Source: Ascidiimonas meishanensis (GTDB lineage: Bacteria; Bacteroidota; Bacteroidia; Flavobacteriales; Flavobacteriaceae). From it: a stretch of DNA of 64,000 bases. Position 1 is the stretch's first letter. Each line of letters opens with the position of its first letter. The stretch lies in contig NZ_JBBEXD010000005.1 in the NCBI RefSeq assembly GCF_037782385.1, positions 186,001-250,000 of the forward strand, read 5' to 3'. The notes beneath the pieces were generated by a model, which was given only the letters and a program-made list of their open reading frames with translations, had not been told where the DNA came from and did no database searches. Positions 43,617-53,193 of the stretch are shown here, piece after piece. The position numbers and the translations under genes were made by a program.

Positions 43617-44951
43617 CTATTTTATCATTTTTTTATACAATCTTGTTACTTTTCCATCGGTTAAACTTGCTACAAAACAGCAGATTTGTAAGATGGTGAG
43701 ATAGACAGAATTACCTTTGTGTTGGTATTTGGAGGGCACTAGGCTCATAACTAGTTTATCATAATTATCTGCAATACCCTGTTGGGTATGTATTGCTGCA
43801 TTACAGAAGACTTCTAGTAATTTATTTATAATAGCGTATCCATTAATCTCTTTTTCTACAACCTCTCTTGAGTGATAAATTTTTTCAACACTTACTTTGA
43901 TTATATCATTAATCTGAGCCTTAAAAGATGATTTTTCTAGTAATGAAGTATGAAATTTATTAGCGAGAATAGCATCTTCATTTTCAATAAAAATATTTAC
44001 AGCCTCATCAATTAAAGTACTAATTGCAATAGCACGTAAATAGCTGAGTCTATCTTCTGTAGTGGTTAGCATGGCATATTTTTTTGAATTAATTCTATCT
44101 TTCACTAGTTTGATGAGGTATTCTAATGCGAAAGATTCATCAATCAACCCAAGATTTATTCCATCTTCAAAATCAATTATGGTATAGCAAATGTCGTCTG
44201 CCGCCTCTACTAGAAATGCTAGGGGATGCCTTGCATAAGCGATATTTTTATGGGTTCCTGTAGGGGTAAGCCCTAATTCTTCGGCAACTTCGTTAAAGAA
44301 ATTTGCATCACTTTGAAAAATTCCAAATTTTTTATCGGCTATATGGGAGGTAGGTTTCTTGGGAAGGGATACTTTTGGGTATTTAATAAACGTTCCAAGG
44401 GTAGCATAGCTTAATCTAAGACCGCCTTCTACTCCTTCACGAGTTTCTGTAAGTATTTTAAAGCCGTTAGCGTTGCCTTCAAAATCTATTAAATCTTGAT
44501 ATTCTATAGGTGAGAAGTATTCTTTAAATTTTTTTCCATTTCCATTTTTAAAGAAAGCGCCTATGGCTTTTTCTCCACTATGGCCAAAAGGAGGATTGCC
44601 TATATCATGCGCTAAAGCGGCAGCGGCAACAATAGCTCCAAAATCGTTAAATTGGTATCCGAATGTTTTATTTAAGTAAGGATGTTTTTCAAGTATTTTT
44701 CTGCCAGCCAATCTACCGATACTTCTACCTACTACCGATACTTCTAAACTATGGGTTAGCCTGGTATGCACAAAATCTGTTTGTGACAAAGGTATTACCT
44801 GTGTTTTATCTTGAAGACTTCTAAATGCTGCTGAGAAAATTATTCGGTCATAATCTACCTCAAATCCTAGTCGAGTTTCGTCTTGTTCTTTACGAATACG
44901 TTTGGCTTTGTCTCCATATCTTTTGAGTGAAAGTAATTGCTCCCAGTTCAT
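43617..44951 (-). CDS. dgt: Deoxyguanosinetriphosphate triphosphohydrolase (dGTPase)
   Basis: HD-domain enzyme of 444 residues that hydrolyses dGTP to deoxyguanosine and triphosphate. Metal ligands are seen in TRLTHSLEVSVVGRSIG (His) and AHDIGNPPFGHSGE (HD motif with following His), and a later Asp in VEAADDICYTIIDFEDG. Length fits the Dgt family. The gene lies just downstream of nrdA, which matches a role in dNTP balance. The 130-base upstream and downstream gaps show nothing else certain. Confidence 0.95.
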   Translation of the reverse strand: MNWEQLLSLKRYGDKAKRIRKEQDETRLGFEVDYDRIIFSAAFRSLQDKTQVIPLSQTDFVHTRLTHSLEVSVVGRSIGRLAGRKILEKHPYLNKTFGYQFNDFGAIVAAAALAHDIGNPPFGHSGEKAIGAFFKNGNGKKFKEYFSPIEYQDLIDFEGNANGFKILTETREGVEGGLRLSYATLGTFIKYPKVSLPKKPTSHIADKKFGIFQSDANFFNEVAEELGLTPTGTHKNIAYARHPLAFLVEAADDICYTIIDFEDGINLGLIDESFALEYLIKLVKDRINSKKYAMLTTTEDRLSYLRAIAISTLIDEAVNIFIENEDAILANKFHTSLLEKSSFKAQINDIIKVSVEKIYHSREVVEKEINGYAIINKLLEVFCNAAIHTQQGIADNYDKLVMSLVPSKYQHKGNSVYLTILQICCFVASLTDGKVTRLYKKMIK

Positions 44952-45034
44952 TGCTTGTGTTGAAATTGAAGGGTTTTAGTGATTAATGAATACAATCTAA
45001 AATGGAATAGGTTGCATATAAAAAATGGTAAATA

Positions 45035-45061
45035 AAAAGGGAAGCATTACACTTCCCTTTT
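45035..45061 (-). terminator. nrdA terminator
   Basis: A 10-bp stem AAAAGGGAAG / CTTCCCTTTT with loop CATTACA, 27 bases beyond the nrdA stop on the minus strand. Confidence 0.85.
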
Positions 45062-45087
45062 CTGGTTAAGTTCAAACAGATTAAAAA

Positions 45088-47511
45088 TTAAGAACCACAC
45101 ATAAGACAATCATCATCCTCGCTTTGGCGAGACTTTGCTAACATTTCTTTCAACTCTTGGGGCGTCAGAGGTTCTACTGCTACTGGAGCTTCGTTAATAG
45201 TCGCTTTTGTAGCTATAATTTCCGGAACTGGTTCCGATTTTTTTGTGTTGTCTAGGGTAAATTTAATAGCATCTACCGCAGATTTGGTCCTAAGATAATA
45301 CATTCCAGTCTTAAGTCCGCTCTTCCAAGCATAAAAATGCATAGAAGTTAGTTTTGCAAAGTTAGCATTTTCCATGAAAAGATTAAGCGATTGTGACTGA
45401 TCAATAAAATATCCTCTATGTCTTGACATGTCAATGATGTCTTTCATACTTAATTCCCATACGGTTTTATAGATTTCTTTGAGGTCTTCAGGAATGGCAT
45501 CTATATTTTGTACGGAACCATTTTCACGCATTAACTGTTGCTTTAAATCTTCGTTCCACAACCCTAGTCTTACCAGATCTTCAAGTAAAAACTGATTCAC
45601 TACAATAAATTCTCCAGAAAGTACTCTTCTAGTATAAATATTAGATGTATAGGGTTCAAAGCACTCGTTATTGCCTAGGATTTGAGAGGTAGATGCAGTA
45701 GGCATCGGAGCAACTAATAGGGAGTTACGCACCCCATATTTTGCTATATTTTTACGTAATTTACCCCAATCCCAACGATCACTTAATTCTTCATCTTTTA
45801 CACCCCAAAGATTGTGTTGAAACTGTCCTTGTGAAATAGGAGAGCCTTCATAGGTTTCGTAGGCACCTTCTTCTTTGGCAAGTTCCATAGATGCAGTTGC
45901 AGCTGCAAAGTACAAGGTTTCAAAAACTTCCTGATTTAATTTTTTGGCTTCATCAGAAGTAAATGGCAGGCGTAGCATAATAAACGCATCTGCTAAGCCT
46001 TGCACTCCCAATCCTATAGGGCGATGACGTAAATTAGATTTTTTAGCTTCTTTTACAGGGTAGTAGTTTCTGTCAATAACCTTGTTTAGGTTTTTCGTTA
46101 CCCGTTTGGTTACTCTAAACAATTCTTTGTGGTCAAACGCATTGTTTTTTATAAACATAGGCAATGCGATAGAAGCCAGATTACATACGGCTACTTCATC
46201 TGGTGACGTGTATTCTAAAATCTCAGTACAAAGATTAGAAGATCTTATGGTACCCAGATTTTTTTGATTTGACTTTCTATTCGCAGCATCCTTGTAGAGC
46301 ATATAAGGAGTACCGGTTTCTATTTGAGATTCAAGTATTTTTTCCCATAACTCTCTTGCATTAATAGTTTTTCGTCCTTTACCTGCAGATTCATATTTGT
46401 GATACATGGCTTCAAATTCATCTCCATAGGCATCAAATAATCCCGGACATTCATTAGGGCACATAAGTGTCCAAGTGCTGTCTTGCTCAACTCTTTTCAT
46501 AAAAAGATCTGGAATCCACATTGCGTAGAACAAATCACGAGCACGCATTTCTTCTTTACCGTGATTTTTCTTTAAATCAAGAAAGTCAAAAATATCAGCG
46601 TGCCAAGGCTCTACATAGATAGCAAAGCTACCTTTTCGCTTTCCACCTCCTTGGTCTACGTACCTAGCTGTATCGTTAAACACCCGTAGCATTGGTACGA
46701 CTCCATTAGAGGTTCCATTAGTACCACCTATGTAGGATCCTGTTGCACGTATATTGTGAATAGACAACCCAATACCACCAGCTGACTGAGAAATTTTGGC
46801 GGTTTGCTTAAGGGTGTCATAAATGCCATCTATACTGTCTTCTTTCATTGTTAATAAAAAACAAGAAGACATTTGAGGTTTTGGTGTACCTGAGTTAAAA
46901 AGTGTGGGTGTGGCATGTGTAAAAAACTTTTTAGACATCAATTCGTATGTTTCTACTACGCTATCGATATCATCAAGGTGAATACCTACAGAAACCCTCA
47001 TCAACATATGCTGTGGTCGCTCTACAATCTTACCATTTAGTTTTAACAGGTAAGAACGTTCTAATGTTTTGAAACCAAAAAAGTCATAACCAAAATCACG
47101 ATTATAGATAATGGTTGAATCCAGCATATCCGCATTATCCATAATTACTTTATAGACTTCATTTGAAAGTAGTGGTGCTTTTTTACCAGTTCTAGGGTTA
47201 ATGTACTGATAGAGATCAGTCATTGTTTCTGAAAACGACTTTTTTGTATTTTTATGAAGGTTAGATACAGAAATTCTTGCTGCAAGCCTTGCATAATCTG
47301 GATGCGTAGTGGTCATAGTTGCAGCAATTTCGGCGGCCAGATTATCCAGTTCGGAGGTAGTAACACCATCATATAAACCTTCAATGACACGCATAGCTAC
47401 TTTTACAGGATCAACCAGATTGTTTAATCCATAACAAAGTTTTCTTACCCTTGCGGTAATTTTGTCAAACATGATGGGTTCTTTACGGCCATCTCTTTTT
47501 ACTACGAACAT
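45088..47511 (-). CDS. nrdA: Ribonucleoside-diphosphate reductase alpha subunit
   Basis: Class Ia RNR large subunit of 807 residues that reduces ribonucleoside diphosphates. An ATP-cone lies at about 1-90 (allosteric activity site). Active-site cysteines are seen in MSSCFLL, NLCTEI and AVCNLAS, and the C-terminal redox pair is CLMCGS. The GGIGLSIHNIRATGSYIGG segment is typical. It is the eukaryote-like branch common in Bacteroidota. nrdB lies 121 bases upstream in the same direction, so they may be co-transcribed. Confidence 0.97.
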   Translation of the reverse strand: MFVVKRDGRKEPIMFDKITARVRKLCYGLNNLVDPVKVAMRVIEGLYDGVTTSELDNLAAEIAATMTTTHPDYARLAARISVSNLHKNTKKSFSETMTDLYQYINPRTGKKAPLLSNEVYKVIMDNADMLDSTIIYNRDFGYDFFGFKTLERSYLLKLNGKIVERPQHMLMRVSVGIHLDDIDSVVETYELMSKKFFTHATPTLFNSGTPKPQMSSCFLLTMKEDSIDGIYDTLKQTAKISQSAGGIGLSIHNIRATGSYIGGTNGTSNGVVPMLRVFNDTARYVDQGGGKRKGSFAIYVEPWHADIFDFLDLKKNHGKEEMRARDLFYAMWIPDLFMKRVEQDSTWTLMCPNECPGLFDAYGDEFEAMYHKYESAGKGRKTINARELWEKILESQIETGTPYMLYKDAANRKSNQKNLGTIRSSNLCTEILEYTSPDEVAVCNLASIALPMFIKNNAFDHKELFRVTKRVTKNLNKVIDRNYYPVKEAKKSNLRHRPIGLGVQGLADAFIMLRLPFTSDEAKKLNQEVFETLYFAAATASMELAKEEGAYETYEGSPISQGQFQHNLWGVKDEELSDRWDWGKLRKNIAKYGVRNSLLVAPMPTASTSQILGNNECFEPYTSNIYTRRVLSGEFIVVNQFLLEDLVRLGLWNEDLKQQLMRENGSVQNIDAIPEDLKEIYKTVWELSMKDIIDMSRHRGYFIDQSQSLNLFMENANFAKLTSMHFYAWKSGLKTGMYYLRTKSAVDAIKFTLDNTKKSEPVPEIIATKATINEAPVAVEPLTPQELKEMLAKSRQSEDDDCLMCGS

Positions 47512-47632
47512 ATATATTTTATTTTATGCCTAAAGGCAAAATTAGTTAGGTGTACACCTGCGAACAGCATACAGAGGTATTGTTATATTGTATAAAACCA
47601 GGCCGTTAATGCCCGTGAATAGTTCTGCTTAA

Positions 47633-48616
47633 TTAAAAGTCAGCATCAAAACTAATTTTCTTACTGGATTCATTGTCTTTATTAAGCACTCCAGCTTTTT
47701 GGTATTCTGAAACTCTTTTCTCGAAAAAGTTTGTTTTACCTTGTAAAGAAATCATGTCCATAAAATCAAAAGGATTGGTTGAATTGTAAACCTTAGGGCA
47801 TTGTAATTCTACCAGTAATCTATCTGTCACAAATTCAAGATATTGAGTCATTAATTTAGAGTTCATACCAATTAAACTAGCGGGTAATGACTCTGTAATA
47901 AACTCTCTTTCGATAGTAAGGGCATCTACTATAATTTCAGTAATACGTTCTTTAGAAACTTTATTAACAAGATGATTGTTGTGCAAGTGTACTGCAAAAT
48001 CACAGTGCATTCCTTCATCCCGTGAAATCAATTCATTAGAAAAAGTAAGTCCGGGCATAAGACCTCTTTTCTTCAACCAAAAAATGGAACAGAAAGCACC
48101 AGAGAAAAATATTCCTTCTACAGCTGCAAATGCGATAAGACGCTCTGCGAAGTTTGGTGAATCAATCCATTTAAGTGCCCAATCTGCTTTCTTTTTTATT
48201 GCAGGAAAGTTTTCAATTGCTTTGAACAAAGTATTTTTTTCAACCTCATCTTTTACATAGGTATCAATGAGTAATGAGTAGGTTTCTGAATGAATATTCT
48301 CCATCATAATTTGAAAACCGTAGAAAAACTTTGCCTCAGAATATTGTACTTCATTGACAAAATTCTCGGCTAGATTTTCATTTACAATTCCATCAGATGC
48401 AGCAAAAAAAGCAAGAATATGCTTCACAAAATAACGCTCATCAACACTCATTTTGTTGTTCCAATCATTTAAATCCTGATGAAGATCAATTTCTTCAGCG
48501 GTCCAGAAACAAGCTTCCTGTTTTTTATACCATTCCCAAATATCATGGTGTTGGATTGGAAAGATTACAAAACGGTTTTCATTTTCTTGTAAAATGGGCT
48601 CAAAAGCTTCAGACAT
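47633..48616 (-). CDS. nrdB: Ribonucleoside-diphosphate reductase beta subunit
   Basis: Small RNR subunit of 327 residues with the di-iron/tyrosyl radical site. Metal ligands appear in FWTAEEIDL, MENIHSETY, EGIFFSGAF and ISRDEGMHCDFA. The radical Tyr is in FFYGFQIMMENIHS, the same context as in eukaryotic R2. The C-terminal tail, which binds NrdA, ends in ISFDADF. It precedes nrdA in the order nrdB-nrdA-dgt. Confidence 0.96.
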   Translation of the reverse strand: MSEAFEPILQENENRFVIFPIQHHDIWEWYKKQEACFWTAEEIDLHQDLNDWNNKMSVDERYFVKHILAFFAASDGIVNENLAENFVNEVQYSEAKFFYGFQIMMENIHSETYSLLIDTYVKDEVEKNTLFKAIENFPAIKKKADWALKWIDSPNFAERLIAFAAVEGIFFSGAFCSIFWLKKRGLMPGLTFSNELISRDEGMHCDFAVHLHNNHLVNKVSKERITEIIVDALTIEREFITESLPASLIGMNSKLMTQYLEFVTDRLLVELQCPKVYNSTNPFDFMDMISLQGKTNFFEKRVSEYQKAGVLNKDNESSKKISFDADF

Positions 48617-49017
48617 GTGTTTAAATTTTTTAAGGAATCAACAATTTTTTTTGGGATGATTCGGGTTAACAAAGATTCAAAAATGTACTCGGATTTGAAA
48701 GCTTGTTTGCTTGATAATAATACAAAGTTTTTAACATGAGTTGTTGAAATGTAAAGTGCGTAGTGATAAATATTGAGATTGTTAACTTATTGTTAAGTAG
48801 AATATTATTTTCAAAAAAGCCCTTCATACATAACGAAATGAGTACAATAAATAAACCACTCTAAAATAAGAACATAAATTCTTACAAAAATAGATTGTAT
48901 ATCTTGTAGAAATCTTTCAAATTCTTAATATCAGGTTTTGAAAATGTGAAAAATGGAAGAAATATGAATTTTTTGAACTGAAAATTTATTTTAACCCATA
49001 GAAAGATGACAAAATAG
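48617..49017. other. AT-rich leader region upstream of nrdB
   Basis: About 400 bases without a supported gene. A near-match to a -7 box (AATCTTTG on the minus strand near 48670-48677) and GTTAAC-type palindromic steps near 48780-48797 are present. The rest has no feature that I recognise. It probably carries nrdB regulation. Confidence 0.35.
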
Positions 49018-49042
49018 TAAAAACGTAATTAAGAATATTACG
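49018..49042 (-). terminator. Terminator after DUF3109 gene
   Basis: On the minus strand, stem CGTAAT / ATTACG (49042-49037 and 49029-49024) with a 7-base loop, followed by T5, 27 bases after the stop. Short stem, so moderate support. Confidence 0.55.
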
Positions 49043-49068
49043 GTTGAACTTTTTTGAACAAAATTTAT

Positions 49069-49638
49069 TCATCGGTTCAAATCTTTGGCCACCTCTTCAA
49101 GTTCTGCATACCATTGCTCACCAAATTTTCGTATCAATGCTTGCTTTACAAATTTGTAAACCGGTACTTGAAGCTCTTTACCTAAACTGCAGGCATCATC
49201 ACAGATGTACCATCTATGATAATTTACAGCAGCAAATTCTTTATATTGTTTAACACGTACTGGGTATAGATGGCATGAAATAGGTTTTTTCCAAGAAATT
49301 AAGCCAGAGTTATATGCCTCTTCAATTCCGCAAAGTGCGGTTTGTTTCTCATCAAAAATTACATAGGCACATTCATTGCCGTTAACTAAGGGAGTTTCCC
49401 ATTCTCCATCCTCACCTTTTATATAAGTGCCTTCTGTTTCTAAAACTGCAATACTTTCAGGTCTTAAAAAAGGTTTCACGGCAGCATAAATAGTATTAAG
49501 AATGGGGAGTTCACTTTCTTCAAGGGGTGCTCCTGCTTCTCCGTCTACGCAACAGGCTCCTTTACAAGCCGAAATATTACAAACAAAATCATTCTCGATG
49601 ATCTCTTCTGAAACGATAGTTTTACCTAATTGAAACAT
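49069..49638 (-). CDS. DUF3109 family cysteine-rich protein
   Basis: 189 residues from the ATG at 49638 (MFQLGKTIVSEEII, where homologues begin). It belongs to the DUF3109 family, common in Bacteroidota, with conserved Cys clusters thought to bind metal: FVCNISACKGACCVDGEAG, ALCGIEEAY, SCHLYPVR and CDDACSLG. The function is unknown. The longer frame from 49653 would begin only 1-2 bases after a good -7 box, which supports the shorter start. Confidence 0.9.
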   Translation of the reverse strand: MFQLGKTIVSEEIIENDFVCNISACKGACCVDGEAGAPLEESELPILNTIYAAVKPFLRPESIAVLETEGTYIKGEDGEWETPLVNGNECAYVIFDEKQTALCGIEEAYNSGLISWKKPISCHLYPVRVKQYKEFAAVNYHRWYICDDACSLGKELQVPVYKFVKQALIRKFGEQWYAELEEVAKDLNR

Positions 49639-49654
49639 TGGATAAAGGTACATT

Positions 49655-49683
49655 CAAAAATAGAAATCCAAAAGGCTTAACAA
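49655..49683 (-). promoter_or_regulatory. Promoter of the DUF3109 gene
   Basis: On the minus strand, TTG (49683-49681), 18 bases, TATTTTTG (49662-49655): a full consensus match. The start at 49638 then lies 16 bases after the box. Confidence 0.7.
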
Positions 49684-49705
49684 CTTTAATTTTAGAGTTA
49701 TATCG

Positions 49706-49713
49706 TATCTTTG
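49706..49713 (+). promoter_or_regulatory. Candidate -7 box for the 49788 operon
   Basis: TATCTTTG fits TAnnTTTG, giving a leader of about 70 bases for the small membrane protein and FAD protein genes. The -33 element is weak. Confidence 0.5.
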
Positions 49714-49787
49714 CAAAGTGAAAAAGATGTTCTAAACTTTACCATGTTTTGAAAAGTAAGAGTGGTCATTAAATTAATTCAAAAGCT

Positions 49788-49991
49788 ATGAAAATTTTTA
49801 CATTGATTTTAATAATTATTGCTGTTGCCCTTATAGGATATAATGCAACAATTGTAGATTTTAGCGCTCCTTTAGAAGGAAAGAGTCAGATTGCATTAAT
49901 CCTAATTGTAGCCTCCTTATGTGCTATAGTATTATTGATTATAATGACCCTATCTAAAAGGATACAAGAAAAACTAAGAAACGGTAATTAA
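49788..49991 (+). CDS. Small two-helix membrane protein
   Basis: 67 residues, not recognised by name. Two transmembrane helices (about 3-20 and 35-55; FTLILIIIAVALIGYN and IALILIVASLCAIVLLII), with a basic tail. The stop overlaps the next gene start (TAATG), so it is translationally coupled to the FAD-binding protein. A membrane anchor or partner for that protein is possible but not shown. Confidence 0.75.
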   Translation: MKIFTLILIIIAVALIGYNATIVDFSAPLEGKSQIALILIVASLCAIVLLIIMTLSKRIQEKLRNGN

Positions 49992-50593
49992 TGTTTGATG
50001 TATTAATTATTGGTGGAGGTGCTGCTGGTATGCAATGCGCATTGGTTTTAGGATCTGCAGCCAAAAAAGAGTTCGCAGCTTCAAAGGCTATGGCGATTGT
50101 GCTGCATCAAAAAACCTCACATTTGCAAACGGCTCTTTTTAATAACGTTTTAGGAATTCCAATAGGGACTACAGGAAAACAAATTTTAGAGTATGGAAAA
50201 CAACAACTCACAGATCTTTACCCGGAGGTAATTAAAATAGAAAAAGAAAAGGTGCAATCAATTAGCGAAGAAGAAGCTTTTTTTAACGTTATAACCAATA
50301 AAAGTGCCTATAAATCCAAAATTGTTGTAGTCGCAGTTGGGTATACAGATCTTTTCTCAATTAAAGGACTTGAAGAATATAGGGCTCCTCATCCAATGGC
50401 ACAACCTGAAAAAAACAGAATCTGGTTAAAAAATGAAAATTACATTATTAAGCCAAGACTCTACGTAGCTGGAACTCTTGCTGGGGGAAGAAGTCAGTTT
50501 GCTATTGCAGCAGGAAGTGGTGCACAAGTAGCTACGGATATTCTAACATTATGGAATAATGGAAAACACGTAAAGATTCATGACAAAATATAA
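49991..50593 (+). CDS. Short FAD-binding oxidoreductase-like protein
   Basis: 200 residues with an N-terminal FAD-binding Rossmann motif VLIIGGGAAGMQCALVLG and a C-terminal FAD segment (PRLYVAGTLAGGRSQFAIAAGSGAQVA), as in thioredoxin-reductase-like enzymes. Those are about 310 residues and carry a NADPH domain and a CxxC pair between the two FAD halves; both are absent here and the middle is short. So it is a minimal FAD protein, possibly reduced by a partner, not a simple truncation, since the frame is intact and both FAD halves are kept. Confidence 0.8.
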   Translation: MFDVLIIGGGAAGMQCALVLGSAAKKEFAASKAMAIVLHQKTSHLQTALFNNVLGIPIGTTGKQILEYGKQQLTDLYPEVIKIEKEKVQSISEEEAFFNVITNKSAYKSKIVVVAVGYTDLFSIKGLEEYRAPHPMAQPEKNRIWLKNENYIIKPRLYVAGTLAGGRSQFAIAAGSGAQVATDILTLWNNGKHVKIHDKI

Positions 50594-50623
50594 GGGTTCT
50601 GAATGTTCAATGAGCGTCTTAGA

Positions 50624-51160
50624 ATGAGTAAAAAGTATGTTTTATTGCTTAGAGCGGTTAATGTTGGTGGTAGAAACCTCATTAAGATGGCGAATTTAAG
50701 ACATGCTTTTGAGGAGCATGGGTTTTTAAATGTAAAAACATATATCCAAAGTGGAAATGTTGTTTTTGAGGTGAACAATAAATTCCATTTACTTTTAAAA
50801 CAAAAAGTAGCCACTATTCTTAAGGAAAATTTTGATTACGAATTGGCTTTTGTTCTTATTGATTTTGAAATTTTCTTGCGTATTTTAGATACTATACCGG
50901 CGTCCTATACTAAGTTAACTGAGCATAAAAAAATATTTGTAAGTTTTTTAGCAGAAAAACCTCTTGAAGAAAATATAATCAAGCTGCACTCTTTCTCTAA
51001 TGACAATGAAAATTATTTGGTAAATGGCACTGTAGTATATGTGTGGTGTTTAAAAGATGGAAGAAAGCTTAATTTTAGTAATAAATGGATAGAACGCTTG
51101 CTGCAAGTTTCTGCTACCACAAGAAACTTAAATACAGTAAAAAGGTTAGCAACCTATTGA
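50624..51160 (+). CDS. DUF1697 family protein
   Basis: 178 residues from the ATG at 50624 (MSKKYVLLLRAVNVGGRNLI), the usual start of the family; an in-frame ATG at 50603 would add 7 residues. Conserved blocks are LLRAVNVGG, IKMANLRHAFEEHGF and YIQSGNVVF. DUF1697 proteins are small cytosolic proteins of unknown function. Its 3' end overlaps the stop of the convergent protease gene by 7 bases. Confidence 0.9.
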   Translation: MSKKYVLLLRAVNVGGRNLIKMANLRHAFEEHGFLNVKTYIQSGNVVFEVNNKFHLLLKQKVATILKENFDYELAFVLIDFEIFLRILDTIPASYTKLTEHKKIFVSFLAEKPLEENIIKLHSFSNDNENYLVNGTVVYVWCLKDGRKLNFSNKWIERLLQVSATTRNLNTVKRLATY

Positions 51161-52752
51161 TTCGTAGATTTACTTAATTCAATGGTCTTTAAAATCATAT
51201 TATTATCTTCGTTTTTTATCCTTTCGTATGCATTAGAACCAAAAAGCTGTTGTGCAATAGTAGCTTTAATATACTTTTTAATTACACCGTAATAACTTCC
51301 AAAGTTGAGTGCTAATTTATTAGACTGCGCATAATCAATAAACTTAGATACCATGGTGTCTTCCACATAATAGGAATCAATAAAATCATTTTCATCATAT
51401 ACATCAAATAGATTTCTATCCTTTTCAAGTTCTTCAAATATAAAGTAGGAGAGAAAGCCTGATTGAAGTACATAGGTTAATGATTCTTCTTCTCTATTAG
51501 ATGTCAACGGTACGAAAACATCTGGAATTATTCCACCACCACCATAAACCACTCTTCCTTTAGGCGTAGTAAATTTAAGAGAGTCCGCAACTTTAATGCT
51601 ATCTACAGATTTCATTTCTCCGTTTTGGTATCTATCATAATAATCATTATAATAATCATCTGTACCATTTTCATAAGAGCGTTGTATTGATCTGCCCGTT
51701 GGGGTATAATACCTGGAAATGGTTAATCTAACTGCGGATCCGTCTGGAAGTGGCATTTCTCTTTGTACCAAGCCCTTACCAAAAGAGCGTCTGCCTACAA
51801 TGGTTCCTTTGTCATTGTCCTGTAGGGCTCCAGCTACTATTTCACTAGCAGATGCAGATTTTTCATCAATAAGTACAAATACTTCTCCATTTTCAAAATC
51901 TCCCTTCCTAGTGGCAAAACTTTTTTCTATAGCCCCTTTTTTATTTTTAGTGAAGAGTATTAATTTATCATCTTCTAAGAACTCATCTGCAATTTGCTCT
52001 GCAATGCCAAGGTAACCTCCAGGATTATCTCTTAGGTCTAAGATTAGTTGAGAAGCTCCTTTTGCTTTAAGTTCAGTAAGCGCCTTTTTGAATTCTCTAT
52101 AAGTAGATTCTGCAAATCTGTTGATTTTAATATATCCCAAAATATCCGTGAGCATATAAAATGCATCTACACTTTTTATAGGGACCAGTGCTCTGGTAAC
52201 CTCGATAACTAATTTTTCTTGAGTTCTAGGGCGAAAAACCTCTAGACTCACATTTGTATCTGGCTTTCCTTTAAGCAAACTTACAATATCTTCACTCCTC
52301 ATGTTTTTACCATAAATAGTATCATTATTTGCTGTAAGTATACGATCTCCTGCTTTAATACCCGCATTGATACTTGGTCCGCCTTCTATAGAGCGAATAA
52401 CGGTGAGCGTATCTTTATACATATAAAAACTTACTCCAATGCCTACAAAATCACCTTTCATGTTTTCCGTTTCTTTTTGCATATCCTTTTTAGGGATATA
52501 TACGGAGTGTGGGTCAAGCTTATTTAGAATGTTGTTTACAGTAATGTCTACTATACTATCTGTGTTTACATCATCAACATATTCATAATCTATATAATCA
52601 ATGAGCCTATTGAGTTTATCTTTCTTTGAGTTGGTCGTAAAAAGTTTTTCTGGAGTATCATGAAACCTCAATTTACCACCAATAAATATGCCCAGTGCAA
52701 TGCACCCTGCAATAACCAATGGAAGCCAATAATAATCTTTTTTGTTTGGCAT
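51154..52752 (-). CDS. C-terminal processing protease, S41 family
   Basis: Periplasmic serine protease of 532 residues, Ctp/Tsp-like, anchored by an N-terminal helix (YYWLPLVIAGCIALGIFIGG). PDZ domain at about 90-180 (GIGVSFYMYKDTLTVIRSIE, GGPSINAGIKAGDRIL), S41 core with the nucleophile Ser in SASEIVAGALQD and the base Lys in RRSFGKGLVQ. It cleaves C-termini of envelope proteins. The gene follows the dCMP deaminase gene after 9 bases. Confidence 0.95.
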   Translation of the reverse strand: MPNKKDYYWLPLVIAGCIALGIFIGGKLRFHDTPEKLFTTNSKKDKLNRLIDYIDYEYVDDVNTDSIVDITVNNILNKLDPHSVYIPKKDMQKETENMKGDFVGIGVSFYMYKDTLTVIRSIEGGPSINAGIKAGDRILTANNDTIYGKNMRSEDIVSLLKGKPDTNVSLEVFRPRTQEKLVIEVTRALVPIKSVDAFYMLTDILGYIKINRFAESTYREFKKALTELKAKGASQLILDLRDNPGGYLGIAEQIADEFLEDDKLILFTKNKKGAIEKSFATRKGDFENGEVFVLIDEKSASASEIVAGALQDNDKGTIVGRRSFGKGLVQREMPLPDGSAVRLTISRYYTPTGRSIQRSYENGTDDYYNDYYDRYQNGEMKSVDSIKVADSLKFTTPKGRVVYGGGGIIPDVFVPLTSNREEESLTYVLQSGFLSYFIFEELEKDRNLFDVYDENDFIDSYYVEDTMVSKFIDYAQSNKLALNFGSYYGVIKKYIKATIAQQLFGSNAYERIKNEDNNMILKTIELSKSTNQ

Positions 52753-52761
52753 TTATTTAAT

Positions 52762-53193
52762 CTAATAATCTAAGTCCGAAACATGTTCTAATTGAACGCC
52801 TGCTTTACTTAGAAATTGTAATCCTGAATTGTCTTTATAGGCATTTTCATATACAACCCTTGTAATTCCTGCCTGATGTACTAGTTTACTACATTCCTTA
52901 CAAGGAGATAAGGTTATGTACAGCGTGGCTCCTTTACAGGATTGAGTGGAAGCAGCTACTTTTAAAATAGCATTTGCTTCTGCATGTAAAACATACCACT
53001 TTGTGTAACCTTCTTCATCTTCACAAGGATTTTCAAAACCTGTTGGAGTGCCATTATAGCCATCAGAAATAATCATTCTATCTTTTACAATAATTGCTCC
53101 TACCTGTTTGCGTTGGCAATGAGATAATTTACCCCATTCTCGAGCCATTCTTAAGTAAGCCCTGTCGTATTTAAGTTGTTTTTTGCCCGACAT
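52762..53193 (-). CDS. Deoxycytidylate deaminase
   Basis: 143-residue Zn enzyme that deaminates dCMP to dUMP, the substrate of thymidylate synthase. Zn/proton motifs are HAEANAI and PCKECSKL. The substrate-binding YNGTPTGFENPCEDEEG segment is typical of dCMP deaminases and absent from cytidine deaminases. Together with nrdAB and dgt (4-9 kb upstream) it supports a dNTP-supply neighbourhood. Confidence 0.93.
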   Translation of the reverse strand: MSGKKQLKYDRAYLRMAREWGKLSHCQRKQVGAIIVKDRMIISDGYNGTPTGFENPCEDEEGYTKWYVLHAEANAILKVAASTQSCKGATLYITLSPCKECSKLVHQAGITRVVYENAYKDNSGLQFLSKAGVQLEHVSDLDY

